Shown here one piece after another: positions 1 through 8,751 of a DNA stretch of 64,000 nucleotides. The stretch's first letter is position 1. Each line of letters opens with the position of its first letter. The position numbers and the translations under genes were made by a program. A model generated the notes under the pieces. The model had not been told where the DNA came from and did no database searches. It worked only from the letters and a program-made list of their open reading frames with translations. Where the stretch lies: contig NZ_JAKJSC010000005.1 of assembly GCF_029029525.1 (NCBI RefSeq), forward strand, positions 186,001-250,000, given 5' to 3'. The stretch is from Labilibaculum sp. DW002. GTDB taxonomy: Bacteria > Bacteroidota > Bacteroidia > Bacteroidales > Marinifilaceae.

Positions 1-1
1 C

Positions 2-451
2 TATTCTGATTTAAATGAATTTTTTGAGCAAGAAAGACATAGATATGGAATTACGATTGACTTTATCACATTAGTAAAAGAAGAGATTATTATTGATCCG
101 GATATTATAAGAACGGTTTTGATGAATTTAATTTCGAACGCTATTAAATACACTAATGAAAATGGAGTGATTCATGTTGAAGCCAGCAAGCTAAATGATG
201 TGATACAAATTAGGGTTCGAGATAATGGAACAGGAATGTCCAATGAAGTACTTAGTAATTTATTTAATGAGGAAGAGCAAATGATAAGTACTCCAGGTTT
301 ACGTAATGAGCAAGGGACAGGTTTGGGTTTAAGTATTTGTGCTGAGTTAATACGTATTCATAATGGAAAAATACGGGTGGAGAGTGAATTGGGAAAGGGT
401 AGTTTGTTTGAAATAGAAATTCCTTTCATTACTGAAAAGGAGGAGAAATAA
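2..451 (+). CDS. Sensor histidine kinase, C-terminal part (5' end outside window)
   Basis: The reading frame is open from the window edge, so the gene starts upstream. What remains is the HATPase_c catalytic domain that binds ATP and phosphorylates the kinase's own histidine. The N box (LISNAIKYT), the G1 box (RDNGTGM) and the G2 box (GTGLGLSI) are present in the right order and spacing. The protein ends shortly after the last strand (KGSLFEIEIPF), so there is no receiver domain fused at this end. Sensor input, HisKA domain and partner regulator cannot be seen. The family call is firm; the signal is unknown. Confidence 0.9.
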   Translation, partial: YSDLNEFFEQERHRYGITIDFITLVKEEIIIDPDIIRTVLMNLISNAIKYTNENGVIHVEASKLNDVIQIRVRDNGTGMSNEVLSNLFNEEEQMISTPGLRNEQGTGLGLSICAELIRIHNGKIRVESELGKGSLFEIEIPFITEKEEK

Positions 452-704
452 AGGCTTTTAAGGCTTAAAAAAGAATTTTTTCTTGATTTGTTTGCCTGAT
501 TTTTTTTCATTCTGTCTTGATGCACTACGGCATGTAACTTGTTGTTTATGAATGTGTAGTGTGATTCGCATAGCTTTGTTTTATAGAAATGAAAAGACGC
601 AAATATCATAAAAAGATCACCTAATGTTCTTTTTTTTTTAACTTGCGAAAGTAGCAACAGCTTAATTCAACCTTAAAATCTGCTTGCAACGATTAAACCA
701 AACC

Positions 705-2351
705 ATGATGAAACAGTATAAAAGCTTAACATTTCCTGCTCTTTTTTCGGAAACTGTAGAGAAATTCGGAACCTGTAACGCAATGGCCCTTGTAGGGCAA
801 ACACCTTTTACTTATAACGAGGTAAATTCACATATTCAATCTTTAATTGTATTTTACGAGAAATTAGGTATTAAGCCCGGAGATAGAATAGCTATTCTTA
901 GTACAAATATGCCCAATTGGGGAGTCGCATATTATGCAACTACCTTTATGGGAGCAGTGGTTGTTCCTATTCTTCCGGATTTTACCGAGTTCGAAATTGA
1001 AAATATATTACAACATTCTGAAGCTAAACTTATTTTTGTCTCGAAAGCTTTGTCTTCCAAATTAGATAATATCAATGTTGAAAGTTTAGAGTCTAAAATT
1101 AGCATTGAGGATTTTTCACTGATAAATTCAGTGGAATCATCACCTAAGTTTGACTTGGCAGAAAAATCTACCACAGACTATCATATTAATGAAGATGATA
1201 TGGCCGCGATCATTTATACATCCGGAACTACAGGAAGTTCTAAAGGTGTGATGCTCTCGCATAAGAATATTTGCTCCAATGCCACGAGTGCCAGAAACCT
1301 TCATCCAATTAATGAAACAGATCGTTTCCTTTCTATTTTACCGCTTTCTCATACCTACGAAAACACCTTAGGTTTTGTGATTCCAATGTTGGCTGGTTCA
1401 TGTATCTATTATCTTGGAAAAACGCCGGTACCTTCTCTATTGATATCAGCATTAAAAGAGGTTAAACCAACTGTTATGTTCTCTGTTCCTCTGATTATTG
1501 AAAAGATATACAAAGGAAAAATACTACCTAACATCAATGGAAAAGCATTAACCAGATATTTGTACAAAATTCCATTTTTCCGTAGAAAATTAAATGCAAT
1601 TGCAGGGAAAAAGCTGATGGAAACCTTTGGTGGTGAATTAACTTTCTTTGGTATTGGTGGTGCTAAATTAAACGATCAGGTTGAATTATTCCTAAGAGAA
1701 GCAAAGTTCCCTTATGCTATTGGTTACGGCTTAACTGAAACAGCTCCATTGATAGCAGGAAGTGGTCCAGCTATTACTAAATTTCAATCAACTGGTCCTG
1801 CATTAATTGGAGTAGAATTGAAAATTAATAATCCCGATCCTGTTACTCAGGTGGGAGAAATATGGGCTAAAGGGGATAATGTAATGCTAGGCTATTATAA
1901 AGATCCAGAAAAAACGAAAGAGGTTTTAACTGAAGATGGCTGGTTTAAGACAGGAGACTTAGCAAAAATGGATAAAAACAATTATCTCTATATCGAAAGT
2001 CGATTAAAGAATATGATTGTTGGTGCTAGTGGTGAAAATATCTACCCTGAAGAAATTGAATCTGTTATTAACAACTTCAAGCATGTGGTAGAATCAGTTG
2101 TAGTTGAGAAAAAAGGAAAACTAGTTGCCATGGTTCATTTTAATTATGAAGAACTGGAGCAACAATATAAAACAATTAGGAAAGATGTTGAAAACTATGT
2201 GGATCAGCAAATTGATGATTTAATGCAGGAGCTTCACGAATACGTTAATTCCAGAGTAAATAAGTTCTCACAAGTGCAAATGGTCATTGCTCAGGTTGAT
2301 CCTTTTCAAAAAACTGCAACTCATAAAATCAAACGCTTTCTATACTATTAG
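705..2351 (+). CDS. Long-chain acyl-CoA synthetase (AMP-forming), FadD-like
   Basis: This ANL-superfamily enzyme activates a fatty acid with ATP to acyl-AMP and transfers it to CoA, at the membrane or in the cytoplasm. The AMP-binding P-loop is clear near residue 170 (YTSGTTGSSKGVMLSH), followed by GYGLTETAP (A5-type motif) and TGDLAKMD, then the hinge and C-terminal lid with ENIYPEEIE. Its roughly 548 aa is normal for bacterial members. I start at the ATG at 705 (second ATG at 708) rather than an upstream TTG at 684, because the aligned part begins soon after. It stands alone and is closed by a strong terminator. Chain length and role (beta-oxidation or lipid remodelling) cannot be read from sequence. 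Confidence 0.88.
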   Translation: MMKQYKSLTFPALFSETVEKFGTCNAMALVGQTPFTYNEVNSHIQSLIVFYEKLGIKPGDRIAILSTNMPNWGVAYYATTFMGAVVVPILPDFTEFEIENILQHSEAKLIFVSKALSSKLDNINVESLESKISIEDFSLINSVESSPKFDLAEKSTTDYHINEDDMAAIIYTSGTTGSSKGVMLSHKNICSNATSARNLHPINETDRFLSILPLSHTYENTLGFVIPMLAGSCIYYLGKTPVPSLLISALKEVKPTVMFSVPLIIEKIYKGKILPNINGKALTRYLYKIPFFRRKLNAIAGKKLMETFGGELTFFGIGGAKLNDQVELFLREAKFPYAIGYGLTETAPLIAGSGPAITKFQSTGPALIGVELKINNPDPVTQVGEIWAKGDNVMLGYYKDPEKTKEVLTEDGWFKTGDLAKMDKNNYLYIESRLKNMIVGASGENIYPEEIESVINNFKHVVESVVVEKKGKLVAMVHFNYEELEQQYKTIRKDVENYVDQQIDDLMQELHEYVNSRVNKFSQVQMVIAQVDPFQKTATHKIKRFLYY

Positions 2352-2356
2352 ATAAA

Positions 2357-2387
2357 CAAAAGGCTGATTTTCATCAGCCTTTTTTTA
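2357..2387. terminator. Rho-independent terminator, probably bidirectional
   Basis: Stem AGGCTGAT/ATCAGCCT (2361-2368 with 2373-2380) with a 4-nt loop, an A-run before and a T-run after. It sits between the convergent acyl-CoA synthetase and the 190-aa gene and can serve both. Confidence 0.85.
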
Positions 2388-2394
2388 TGTCTTC

Positions 2395-2967
2395 TTATTC
2401 ATCCAGAGACCAACTGTAAATTAAAGACGCATCTCCAGTAAATTCTTTTTCACGATCAATTTCGGTTTGTTTTTCGAATTCTGGCCCAAAGCGTTCAAAA
2501 GCACTGATAAAACCAAAATCTCGATCTGGAATGTCTTTTAAAATCTTACCAACTAATGAGACAGCCTTTTTGGAAATAACCAACCAAGGAACTGTTGCAG
2601 CGCCAACAAGATCTGTAACAATGCCAAAAGCGTCGCCAGCGATCCCTGTTTCAATTTCTTTCAATATTTCGCCTAAATCTCTTTGTGCTTTTCTTGTATG
2701 TCGTAGATAGATATGCACGTTTAATTCTCGATCTTCTGGCATTTCCCTACTCAAAATATACAATCCTTCGGATCCAGATTGGTCCGTATCAAAAAAGTAT
2801 TCGTTGTCGTGACGCTTACTCAATTTGAATGGTTCCTGAGGAATGGTAGTGACCATCATTTTATCATTTTCGGTAGGATGGTCAGCGATGATTACAAAGT
2901 ATAATTTCCAACTTCTTTTAGGGCGATAGATCCGTATTCCATCAATTTCCAATCTTACTTTACTCAT
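2395..2967 (-). CDS. Hypothetical protein, 190 aa
   Basis: I do not recognise a family. The first 90 residues look beta-rich, with alternating hydrophobic and charged residues (KVRLEIDGIRIYRP, KLYFVIIAD). A short stretch near residues 110-145 (GDAFGIVTDLVGAATVPWLVISKKAVSLVG) is hydrophobic and glycine-rich and could be an amphipathic or membrane-associating helix. There is no signal peptide. The C-terminus is acidic. The ATG at 2967 is the only sensible start. The gene is monocistronic, convergent with the acyl-CoA synthetase and divergent from the cobalamin riboswitch. Codon use looks like that of its neighbours, so I believe it is a real gene, without a function. Confidence 0.7.
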   Translation of the reverse strand: MSKVRLEIDGIRIYRPKRSWKLYFVIIADHPTENDKMMVTTIPQEPFKLSKRHDNEYFFDTDQSGSEGLYILSREMPEDRELNVHIYLRHTRKAQRDLGEILKEIETGIAGDAFGIVTDLVGAATVPWLVISKKAVSLVGKILKDIPDRDFGFISAFERFGPEFEKQTEIDREKEFTGDASLIYSWSLDE

Positions 2968-3214
2968 GATTTTAGGCTTTAGTTTTTATAAATATAGAGA
3001 TTATTATGTTGAGGTAGAAATTTTATAGAATTTTTATATGGTTTACTTGTTTGCGCTTGTGATTAGATGTTATGGAAGTTTTATTTATGTTTTTAGACAG
3101 ATGTACTTGATGTTGTTATTTTTAATTGTTTGATATTCAGGTTGTATTGGTTTGATGGTTTTTGTGGAAGGATTCCATATAGGATAGCTCGTGCGGATCT
3201 TAAATTTAAATTGA

Positions 3215-3222
3215 TACATTTG
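3215..3222 (+). promoter_or_regulatory. Candidate Bacteroidota -7 promoter element
   Basis: TACATTTG matches TAnnTTTG and lies just before the first paired region of the riboswitch, which is where a start site is needed. I see no clean TTTG at -33, so support is partial. Confidence 0.4.
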
Positions 3223-3402
3223 TTACGTGATTTGGCAATAGTAGATCTCTTGATCATCTATTAAAGAGGGAATCCGGTTTGAATCCGGAACTGTACCCGC
3301 AGCTGTAATCTCTATACCAAACTCTGTTGCACAATGCCACTGTATCTTATGGAAGATATGGGAAGGCGCAACAAGAGGGAGAAAGTCAGAAGACCTGCCT
3401 AA
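3222..3402 (+). promoter_or_regulatory. Cobalamin (adenosylcobalamin) riboswitch
   Basis: The conserved core of the B12 aptamer is present in order: GAATCCGG-type stems with the AACTGTACCCGCAGCTGTAA region (about 3270-3308), GCCACTG (3336-3342), GGGAAGGC (3360-3367) and the B12 box AGTCAGAAGACCTGCCT (3384-3400). Cobalamin binding normally turns off the downstream genes. It heads the cobA-cbiO operon, which is what it should control. The first downstream start codon is about 370 nt away, which is unusually far. Confidence 0.95.
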
Positions 3403-3768
3403 TAACAAATATGTTTAATCGATACTTTCGGGACTAAAAGTGAGATTATGATGAGATATGATGTATTCATGCCTGCGGGGCATGCTGTTTTTGGTTCTTA
3501 CAAAAAGAGCCAACTTTGCAAAAATAAACCAGGAACAAAGAGCGCTCCGCTCATTTTGTATTCCAATAAATTGTGCTGGTTTACCAATAAAAATAATTTC
3601 GACAAACAAGTTGACGCAAGCAATTATTGTGAAAACATAGTCTTGTTTCGGAAAGCAATTCAAAAAATTAGAATCCAATAATTCTACTTGTTGATTTCAA
3701 CAGGTAAGAATTGATATACCCCAAATTTAAGGCAAACCTCCGTTTGCAAGCTTGAAATTCGAGATAAT
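3403..3768 (+). other. Long operon leader between riboswitch and cobA
   Basis: About 366 nt without a convincing gene. Hairpins seen: CATGCC/GGCATG at 3468-3484 followed by CTGTTTTT, which resembles an intrinsic terminator; TTGGTTCTT/AAGAGCCAA at 3491-3513; GAGCG/CGCTC near 3541-3553; an imperfect stem at 3681-3711; and GCAAAC/GTTTGC at 3732-3747 with CCTCC spanning its loop. A 77-codon reading frame (3448-3681, starting MMRYDVFMPAGHAVFG) fills most of it, but nothing in it is recognisable. The 3468-3492 hairpin is the best candidate for the riboswitch expression platform. Confidence 0.5.
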
Positions 3769-4545
3769 ATGATGCGTGAAAGAGGAAAAGTAAGTATCGT
3801 TGGAGCTGGACCAGGTGATCCGGAATTAATTACACTAAAAGCTATTCGAGCTATTGAAAATGCTGAAGTGGTACTCTATGACTATTTGGTAAATAAGCAA
3901 TTGCTAGACTATTGTAAAGAGGGTTGTGAGATTGTTTATGTTGGAAAAAAGAACCGACAACATACTTACCCACAGGAAGATATTAATAAAATGTTGATTG
4001 AGTATGGATTGGCAGGGAAAAAGATTGCTCGATTGAAAGGCGGAGATCCATTTGTTTTTGGGCGAGGTGCAGAAGAGATTTTAGGCTTGAAAGAACACGA
4101 TATTGAGTTTGAGGTAATTCCTGGAATCACTGCTGGAGTAGCTGTTCCAGGAGCCGCAGGTATTCCGGTTACATTGCGAAATGTAGCTTCATCAGTGGCT
4201 TTCTTTACTGGTCACCAATGTGCAAATCACAAAACGGAGATTTATTGGGACAAAATCGCAACAGGAATTGATACTCTTGTGTTTTATATGGGCGTAACAC
4301 AAGCCCCAAGAATTGTAAGAAACTTGATGGCCTGTGGGAAAAACCCAGAAACTCCAGTAGCCATGATTCGTTGGGGAACATTACCAGAACAGGAAGTTCT
4401 TAAGGGAACACTTGGGACGATTGTTCAAATGATGGAGGAACACAATTTTAAACCACCAGCAATATTTATTGTTGGTGAGGTTGTGGCTTACTCGGAACAA
4501 TTATCACCACTAATCAATCAAATGGCTGAATCAGAAATAGAATAG
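3769..4545 (+). CDS. cobA: Uroporphyrinogen-III C-methyltransferase (SUMT)
   Basis: It transfers two methyl groups from SAM to uroporphyrinogen III, giving precorrin-2, the branch point to cobalamin and siroheme. At 258 aa it is a stand-alone SUMT without the CysG dehydrogenase/chelatase part. The tetrapyrrole methylase signature is clear: VGAGPGDPELITLKA at the N-terminus, RLKGGDPFVFGRGAEE near residue 85, and PGITAGVAVPGAAGIPVT near residue 121. Two adjacent ATGs (3769 and 3772) compete as start; either gives the same protein bar one residue. It is the first gene of the riboswitch-controlled operon and is 2 nt from cbiX. Confidence 0.95.
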   Translation: MMRERGKVSIVGAGPGDPELITLKAIRAIENAEVVLYDYLVNKQLLDYCKEGCEIVYVGKKNRQHTYPQEDINKMLIEYGLAGKKIARLKGGDPFVFGRGAEEILGLKEHDIEFEVIPGITAGVAVPGAAGIPVTLRNVASSVAFFTGHQCANHKTEIYWDKIATGIDTLVFYMGVTQAPRIVRNLMACGKNPETPVAMIRWGTLPEQEVLKGTLGTIVQMMEEHNFKPPAIFIVGEVVAYSEQLSPLINQMAESEIE

Positions 4546-4547
4546 TT

Positions 4548-5414
4548 ATGAGCAAAAAAGGAATTTTAATCTGTGGGCACGGTACCCGTAAAGAAAGAGG
4601 AGCAAAAGCTTTTCAGGAATTTGCAATGAAATATGCTGCTCAAACTACCGATTATGAGGTGGAACTTGGCTTTTTAGAACTTTCGGAACCTAATTTTGAA
4701 ACTGGCGTGAAGCGCTTGCTTGAGAAAGGAGTTAAGGAGATTATAGCTGTACCGGTATTTCTATTTACTGGTGTTCACATTCAAAGAGACATTCCTTATG
4801 CTCTAAATAGCTTTCAGGAAAAATATGATGTGAAAATTCAGCTAGCAAATTACATTGGAACTTGCCATGAAATGGTTGATTATAGTGTAAAGCTTCTTGA
4901 GGAGACACTAAAAGACAAAAACTGGAATGTTGAGGAAACAGCATTTCTGGGATTAGGTATTGGAGCTTCAAAAGCCGAAGCAAATGGTGATTTGGCAAAA
5001 ATGACCCGTTTGATTCAGGAGAAACAAAAGTATCCTTTTTCAATTAATGCCTATACGAGTAGCATGACTTATCCTGCTTTGCCTTCGGTATTGGAATGGA
5101 TGAAAGTTTTGCCTTTTAAAAATATTGTAATGCTGCCTTTCGTGTTTTTCCCTGGTGTTTACATGGATAGAGCATATGAAACAATGGATGTTTTTGTGAA
5201 GGAAAATCCGGATAAGAACATTGCAATTGCACCCTTATTAGGTGATACAGATGGTTTGTTTGAGATCTTAAATACAAGGTTGCAAGAGGTCTTAGATGGT
5301 AAAGTAGATTTGATTGCATCGACAGATTTAACTGGAGTTGAGCCACATCACCACCATCACGATCACGATCATTGCCACGGACATAGTCATGATCATGGAC
5401 ATCACCATCATTAA
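4548..5414 (+). CDS. cbiX: Sirohydrochlorin cobaltochelatase, long CbiX type with His-rich tail
   Basis: It inserts Co(II) into sirohydrochlorin, the committing step of the early-cobalt (anaerobic) route. The protein is a two-domain duplication of 288 aa. The N-terminal half has both expected histidines: CGHGTRKERG near residue 10 and TGVHIQRDIPY near residue 78. The C-terminal half keeps the fold but has GIG in place of GHG and PGVYMDR in place of the second His motif, so only the first half should be catalytic. Residues after about 265 form a tail of alternating His and Asp with one Cys, a likely cobalt or nickel store. Residual sirohydrochlorin reductase activity is not implied. It begins 2 nt after cobA. 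Confidence 0.9.
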   Translation: MSKKGILICGHGTRKERGAKAFQEFAMKYAAQTTDYEVELGFLELSEPNFETGVKRLLEKGVKEIIAVPVFLFTGVHIQRDIPYALNSFQEKYDVKIQLANYIGTCHEMVDYSVKLLEETLKDKNWNVEETAFLGLGIGASKAEANGDLAKMTRLIQEKQKYPFSINAYTSSMTYPALPSVLEWMKVLPFKNIVMLPFVFFPGVYMDRAYETMDVFVKENPDKNIAIAPLLGDTDGLFEILNTRLQEVLDGKVDLIASTDLTGVEPHHHHHDHDHCHGHSHDHGHHHH

Positions 5415-5438
5415 TAAGAACAGAGAGAATAGTTAGAT

Positions 5439-6143
5439 ATGAGCGGAAAAGTGTTTGGAGTGGCTTTAGGTCCCGGAGATCCGGAATTGATTACAGTTAA
5501 AGCCTTGAATTGTCTTAAGAAAGCGGAGAAAATATATTATCCGGCAACGCAAACATCGAAAGGAAATCAGGATAGTTTCTCTTTGGTGATTTTGAAACAA
5601 CTGGATGTTGAGGAGTGCAAATTTGTACCGATTACGGTGCCGATGAGCAAAGATCGATCGCATGCAGAAAAAGCATATGCAGACCTGTTTTTAAAGGTAC
5701 AGCAAGATGTGAAAGAAGGAAAGCAGGTTGCAGTTGTTAGCGAAGGCGACATCTCTTTCTTTAGCACATTTGCTTACTTGTTAGATGATTTTAAAGCTAA
5801 CAGTATCGATTTTGATATGATTCCTGGAGTTCCTGCTTTCATACTAGGAGGATCGGCTGGGAGATTGCCTTTGGTAACTCAAAACGACAAGCTTTTGGTT
5901 GCGCCTGATTTGGAAAATAAGGAAGAGTTGAAATCTCTTTTGGAGCAAAATCAAACGGTTGTTTTAATGAAAATTTCTAAAGTTCGAGATTGGATCAAGG
6001 ACTTTATTGCAGAAAGTAAACTACAGTTCTTTTATGGGGAATACTTAGGAACAGAAAAGCAGTTTACCTGCACCGATATGGACAATTTGAAGGATCGAAA
6101 AATTCCATATTTCGCCATTATCATATTTTACGGAAATAAATAA
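5439..6143 (+). CDS. cbiL: Cobalt-precorrin-2 C20-methyltransferase
   Basis: SAM-dependent methylation of C20 of cobalt-precorrin-2. The 234-aa protein is a single tetrapyrrole methylase domain opening with VALGPGDPELITVKAL, the version typical of CbiL/CobI; EKIYYPATQTS follows and suits the C20 enzyme. SEGDISFFSTF and IPGVPAFILGGSAGRLPL are the second and third conserved blocks. Operon position after the chelatase agrees with reaction order. Start at the ATG at 5439, 24 nt after the cbiX stop. Within this family paralogues are similar, but length and motif wording make CbiL clearly the best call. Confidence 0.92.
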   Translation: MSGKVFGVALGPGDPELITVKALNCLKKAEKIYYPATQTSKGNQDSFSLVILKQLDVEECKFVPITVPMSKDRSHAEKAYADLFLKVQQDVKEGKQVAVVSEGDISFFSTFAYLLDDFKANSIDFDMIPGVPAFILGGSAGRLPLVTQNDKLLVAPDLENKEELKSLLEQNQTVVLMKISKVRDWIKDFIAESKLQFFYGEYLGTEKQFTCTDMDNLKDRKIPYFAIIIFYGNK

Positions 6144-6149
6144 AAAATC

Positions 6150-7553
6150 ATGCCAAATATATTAGGGAAGATAACTGTTGCAGGCTTAGGGCCAGGAAGT
6201 CCTGAGATGTTTTTGAATCCTGCAATTGATGCAATCAGAGAAGCCGATATTGTGATCGGATACAAATACTACTTTCAGTTCATAGAATCATTTCTGAAAG
6301 AAGGAACTGAATGCATGGATACTGGAATGCGTCAGGAAGTGGAGAGAGCTGAAAAAGCATTCGAATTTGCAGAACAAGGAAAAGATGTTGTGGTAATTAG
6401 TTCTGGAGATGCTGGAATTTATGGAATGGCATCGCTTGTTTTCGAAATGGCAGAAAAAACAGAATCGAAGGTTGAGCTAAAAGTTGTACCAGGTATTTCG
6501 GCATTTCAAGCAGCAGCGGCAAAATTAGGCGCTCCTTTAAGTCACGATTTGGTCATTCTGTCCTTATCGGATTTATTAACCAGCTATACCCTAATCGAAA
6601 AGCGTATTAAAGCTGCAGTAATGGGTGATTTTGTTACAGCCATTTACAATCCGAAAAGCAAGAAGAGATATTGGCAGTTGTATCGTTTAAAAGAACTGTT
6701 TTTAGAAGGACGAGAAGAGACCACTCCGGTTGCTATTGTACGTCAGGTAGCTCGCTCTGAAGAACAAATTACCTTAACAAACTTACGTGATTTTGATCCC
6801 GAAATGGTTGACATGTTTTCAATTGTAATTATCGGTAATTCACAGTCTTACATTTCAGGAGATCGTTTTATCACGCCACGCGGATATTATAGCAAAGAGG
6901 AACAAAATGGAAGACCTGGTCCATTGATTATGCAGGAAAGCTTCCGAACCATTGCTGCTGAATTGAAAGGAATGGATTTGCCATTGGAAACAAAATGGAT
7001 GATGTTACACTGTATTCATACATCTGCTGATTTTGAATTGGCTAAGATCCTAAAAGTACAGAACAATGCGGCTCCAAAACTGAATGAATACCTTCAAAAA
7101 GGTGGTGTAATCATTACTGATGTAACAATGGTTCAGTCAGGAATCCGAAAGAAAGCTTGCGAGCGAATGGGCGTTGAGATCAAATGCTATTTGCACGATC
7201 CTCGTACAATGGAATTGTCAGAAAAGCATGGCATTACACGTACACAAGCCGGAATTCGTTTAGCCGTTGAAGAGCATCCTGATGCCTTGTATGTATTTGG
7301 AAATGCACCGACCGCTTTAATCGAACTAACAGAATTGATGCGAAGCAAAAATATTCAGCCTGCAGGAATTATTGCTGCACCTGTTGGATTCGTAAATGTA
7401 AAGGAATCGAAACACAGAGTGAAGAGCTTTACCGAATTGCCTGCGGTTATTATTGAAGGCAGAAAAGGTGGTTCAACATTGGCTGCAACCATTGTAAATG
7501 CAATTCTTAGTATAGAAGATGCTTACGATTTAAAACCAGGGAGAGATGTTTAA
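6150..7553 (+). CDS. cbiHC: Fusion: cobalt-precorrin-3 C17-methyltransferase (CbiH) + cobalt-precorrin-8 methylmutase (CbiC)
   Basis: Residues 1-250 are a CbiH/CobJ methylase that drives ring contraction: VAGLGPGSPEMFLNPA at the start, SSGDAGIYGMASL near 88, VPGISAFQAAAAKLGAPL near 115 and AIYNPKSKKRYWQ. Residues from about 255 are CbiC/CobH, which moves the C11 methyl to C12: LHCIHTSADFELAK carries the catalytic His, with ITDVTMVQSGI and GNAPTALIEL following. The two steps are not consecutive, so fusion probably serves stoichiometry rather than channelling. The ATG at 6150 is 6 nt after cbiL. The frame overlaps the next gene by 8 nt, so translation is coupled. Confidence 0.93.
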   Translation: MPNILGKITVAGLGPGSPEMFLNPAIDAIREADIVIGYKYYFQFIESFLKEGTECMDTGMRQEVERAEKAFEFAEQGKDVVVISSGDAGIYGMASLVFEMAEKTESKVELKVVPGISAFQAAAAKLGAPLSHDLVILSLSDLLTSYTLIEKRIKAAVMGDFVTAIYNPKSKKRYWQLYRLKELFLEGREETTPVAIVRQVARSEEQITLTNLRDFDPEMVDMFSIVIIGNSQSYISGDRFITPRGYYSKEEQNGRPGPLIMQESFRTIAAELKGMDLPLETKWMMLHCIHTSADFELAKILKVQNNAAPKLNEYLQKGGVIITDVTMVQSGIRKKACERMGVEIKCYLHDPRTMELSEKHGITRTQAGIRLAVEEHPDALYVFGNAPTALIELTELMRSKNIQPAGIIAAPVGFVNVKESKHRVKSFTELPAVIIEGRKGGSTLAATIVNAILSIEDAYDLKPGRDV

Positions 7554-8751
7554 TTTTTACATCATAGGCATACCAGATCGAATGGAAGTGAGCCTTTCTG
7601 CCGAGGTGAAAGAAGTGTTGAGTAGTCAACGTTATTTTTCGGGAGGAAAGCGTCATAGAGATTTGGTGGCTTCATACTTACCAGAAAATGCTGAATGGAT
7701 TGACCTTGTTGTTCCATTGGAAGGTACTTTTCATGCATATGAAAAGATTGAAGAGCCAATTGTAGTGATTGCCTCTGGAGATCCTTTGTTTTTTGGAATT
7801 GGCAATACGATAAAACGTCGTTTCCCAGATGCCAAAATGAAGGTGTACTCTTATTTCAACAGTCTGCAATTGTTGGCTCATGAATTTCAATTGGCTTATG
7901 GTGAGATGACCATTTGCACCTTAACGGGAAGAGATTGGGTAAACTTGGATCAGGAGTTGATTCGCGGTAAGAAATGCATTGGCGTTTTAACCGATAAGAA
8001 GAAAACTCCTTCTACAATCGCCCAAAGAATGTTGGAAGCTGGTTTTGACAATTACAAGATGATTGTAGGATCGAAATTGGGTGGTGAAGAGCAATATTGC
8101 ACAGAAATAAGTCTGGAAGAGGTTGTTCAAAAGGATTTTGCACATCCCAATTGTCTGATTTTAGTTCAGCAGAAGGAGATCAAGCGAACTTTAGGAATTC
8201 ATGAGGCCGATTTTCACATTTTGGAAGGTAGACCAAAGATGATTACCAAGCGAAGCATTCGTTTGAACTCGATCTCATTTCTGGAATTGCAGAATGCGAA
8301 ACATCTTTGGGATGTTGGTTACTGTACGGGTTCCGTATCGATCGAAGCCAAACAATTTGCTCCCCATTTGAAAGTTACAGCCTTCGAAAGGAGAGAAGAA
8401 TCTAAAGAGCTTTTAAAAGTAAATCAACGAAAGTTTTGTGTTCCAGGCATAGAGGGAATTCACAATGATTTTTTCAATATCGACTTATCGACAATTGAGA
8501 GACCAGATCGAATCTTTATTGGAGGTCATGGTGGTATGTTGAATGAAATGATGCACCGTTTACATGAAGTATTAGAAGAGGATGGAATCATTGTTTTCAA
8601 TACGGTTAGTGAAGGTACGAAGAAGGCTTTTTTGAATGCTGTTACTGAACTTCAAATGGAAATCATCGATCAGATGAGTATTCAACAAGATGAGTTCAAT
8701 CCAATCGTGATTTTTCAGGCAAAAAAGAAGTTTAACCACGAAGAAAAATAA
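7546..8751 (+). CDS. cbiET: Fusion: cobalt-precorrin-7 C5/C15-methyltransferase and decarboxylase (CbiE-CbiT, CobL type)
   Basis: Catalyses methylation at C5 and C15 and decarboxylation of the C12 acetate. The N-terminal CbiE methylase spans about residues 1-210 (FYIIGIPDRMEVSLS, SGDPLFFGIGNTIKRRFP). The C-terminal CbiT domain is a class I Rossmann methyltransferase starting near residue 235 (ITKRSIRLNSISFLEL, DVGYCTGSVSIEAKQF as the SAM motif). YC replaces the more usual AG in DVGAGTGS. Length (401 aa) matches CobL. The ATG at 7546 lies inside the end of cbiHC. The last codons and stop fall in an imperfect inverted repeat that continues into the following gap. Confidence 0.93.
   Translation: MFNFYIIGIPDRMEVSLSAEVKEVLSSQRYFSGGKRHRDLVASYLPENAEWIDLVVPLEGTFHAYEKIEEPIVVIASGDPLFFGIGNTIKRRFPDAKMKVYSYFNSLQLLAHEFQLAYGEMTICTLTGRDWVNLDQELIRGKKCIGVLTDKKKTPSTIAQRMLEAGFDNYKMIVGSKLGGEEQYCTEISLEEVVQKDFAHPNCLILVQQKEIKRTLGIHEADFHILEGRPKMITKRSIRLNSISFLELQNAKHLWDVGYCTGSVSIEAKQFAPHLKVTAFERREESKELLKVNQRKFCVPGIEGIHNDFFNIDLSTIERPDRIFIGGHGGMLNEMMHRLHEVLEEDGIIVFNTVSEGTKKAFLNAVTELQMEIIDQMSIQQDEFNPIVIFQAKKKFNHEEK

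Noticed and set aside
358-657. 99-codon minus-strand frame at the end of the kinase
   Set aside because: Overlaps the firm kinase catalytic domain and has no family likeness.
3223-3678. Minus-strand frames over the riboswitch and leader
   Set aside because: The first lies on the antisense of the conserved aptamer and the second has no protein-like features.
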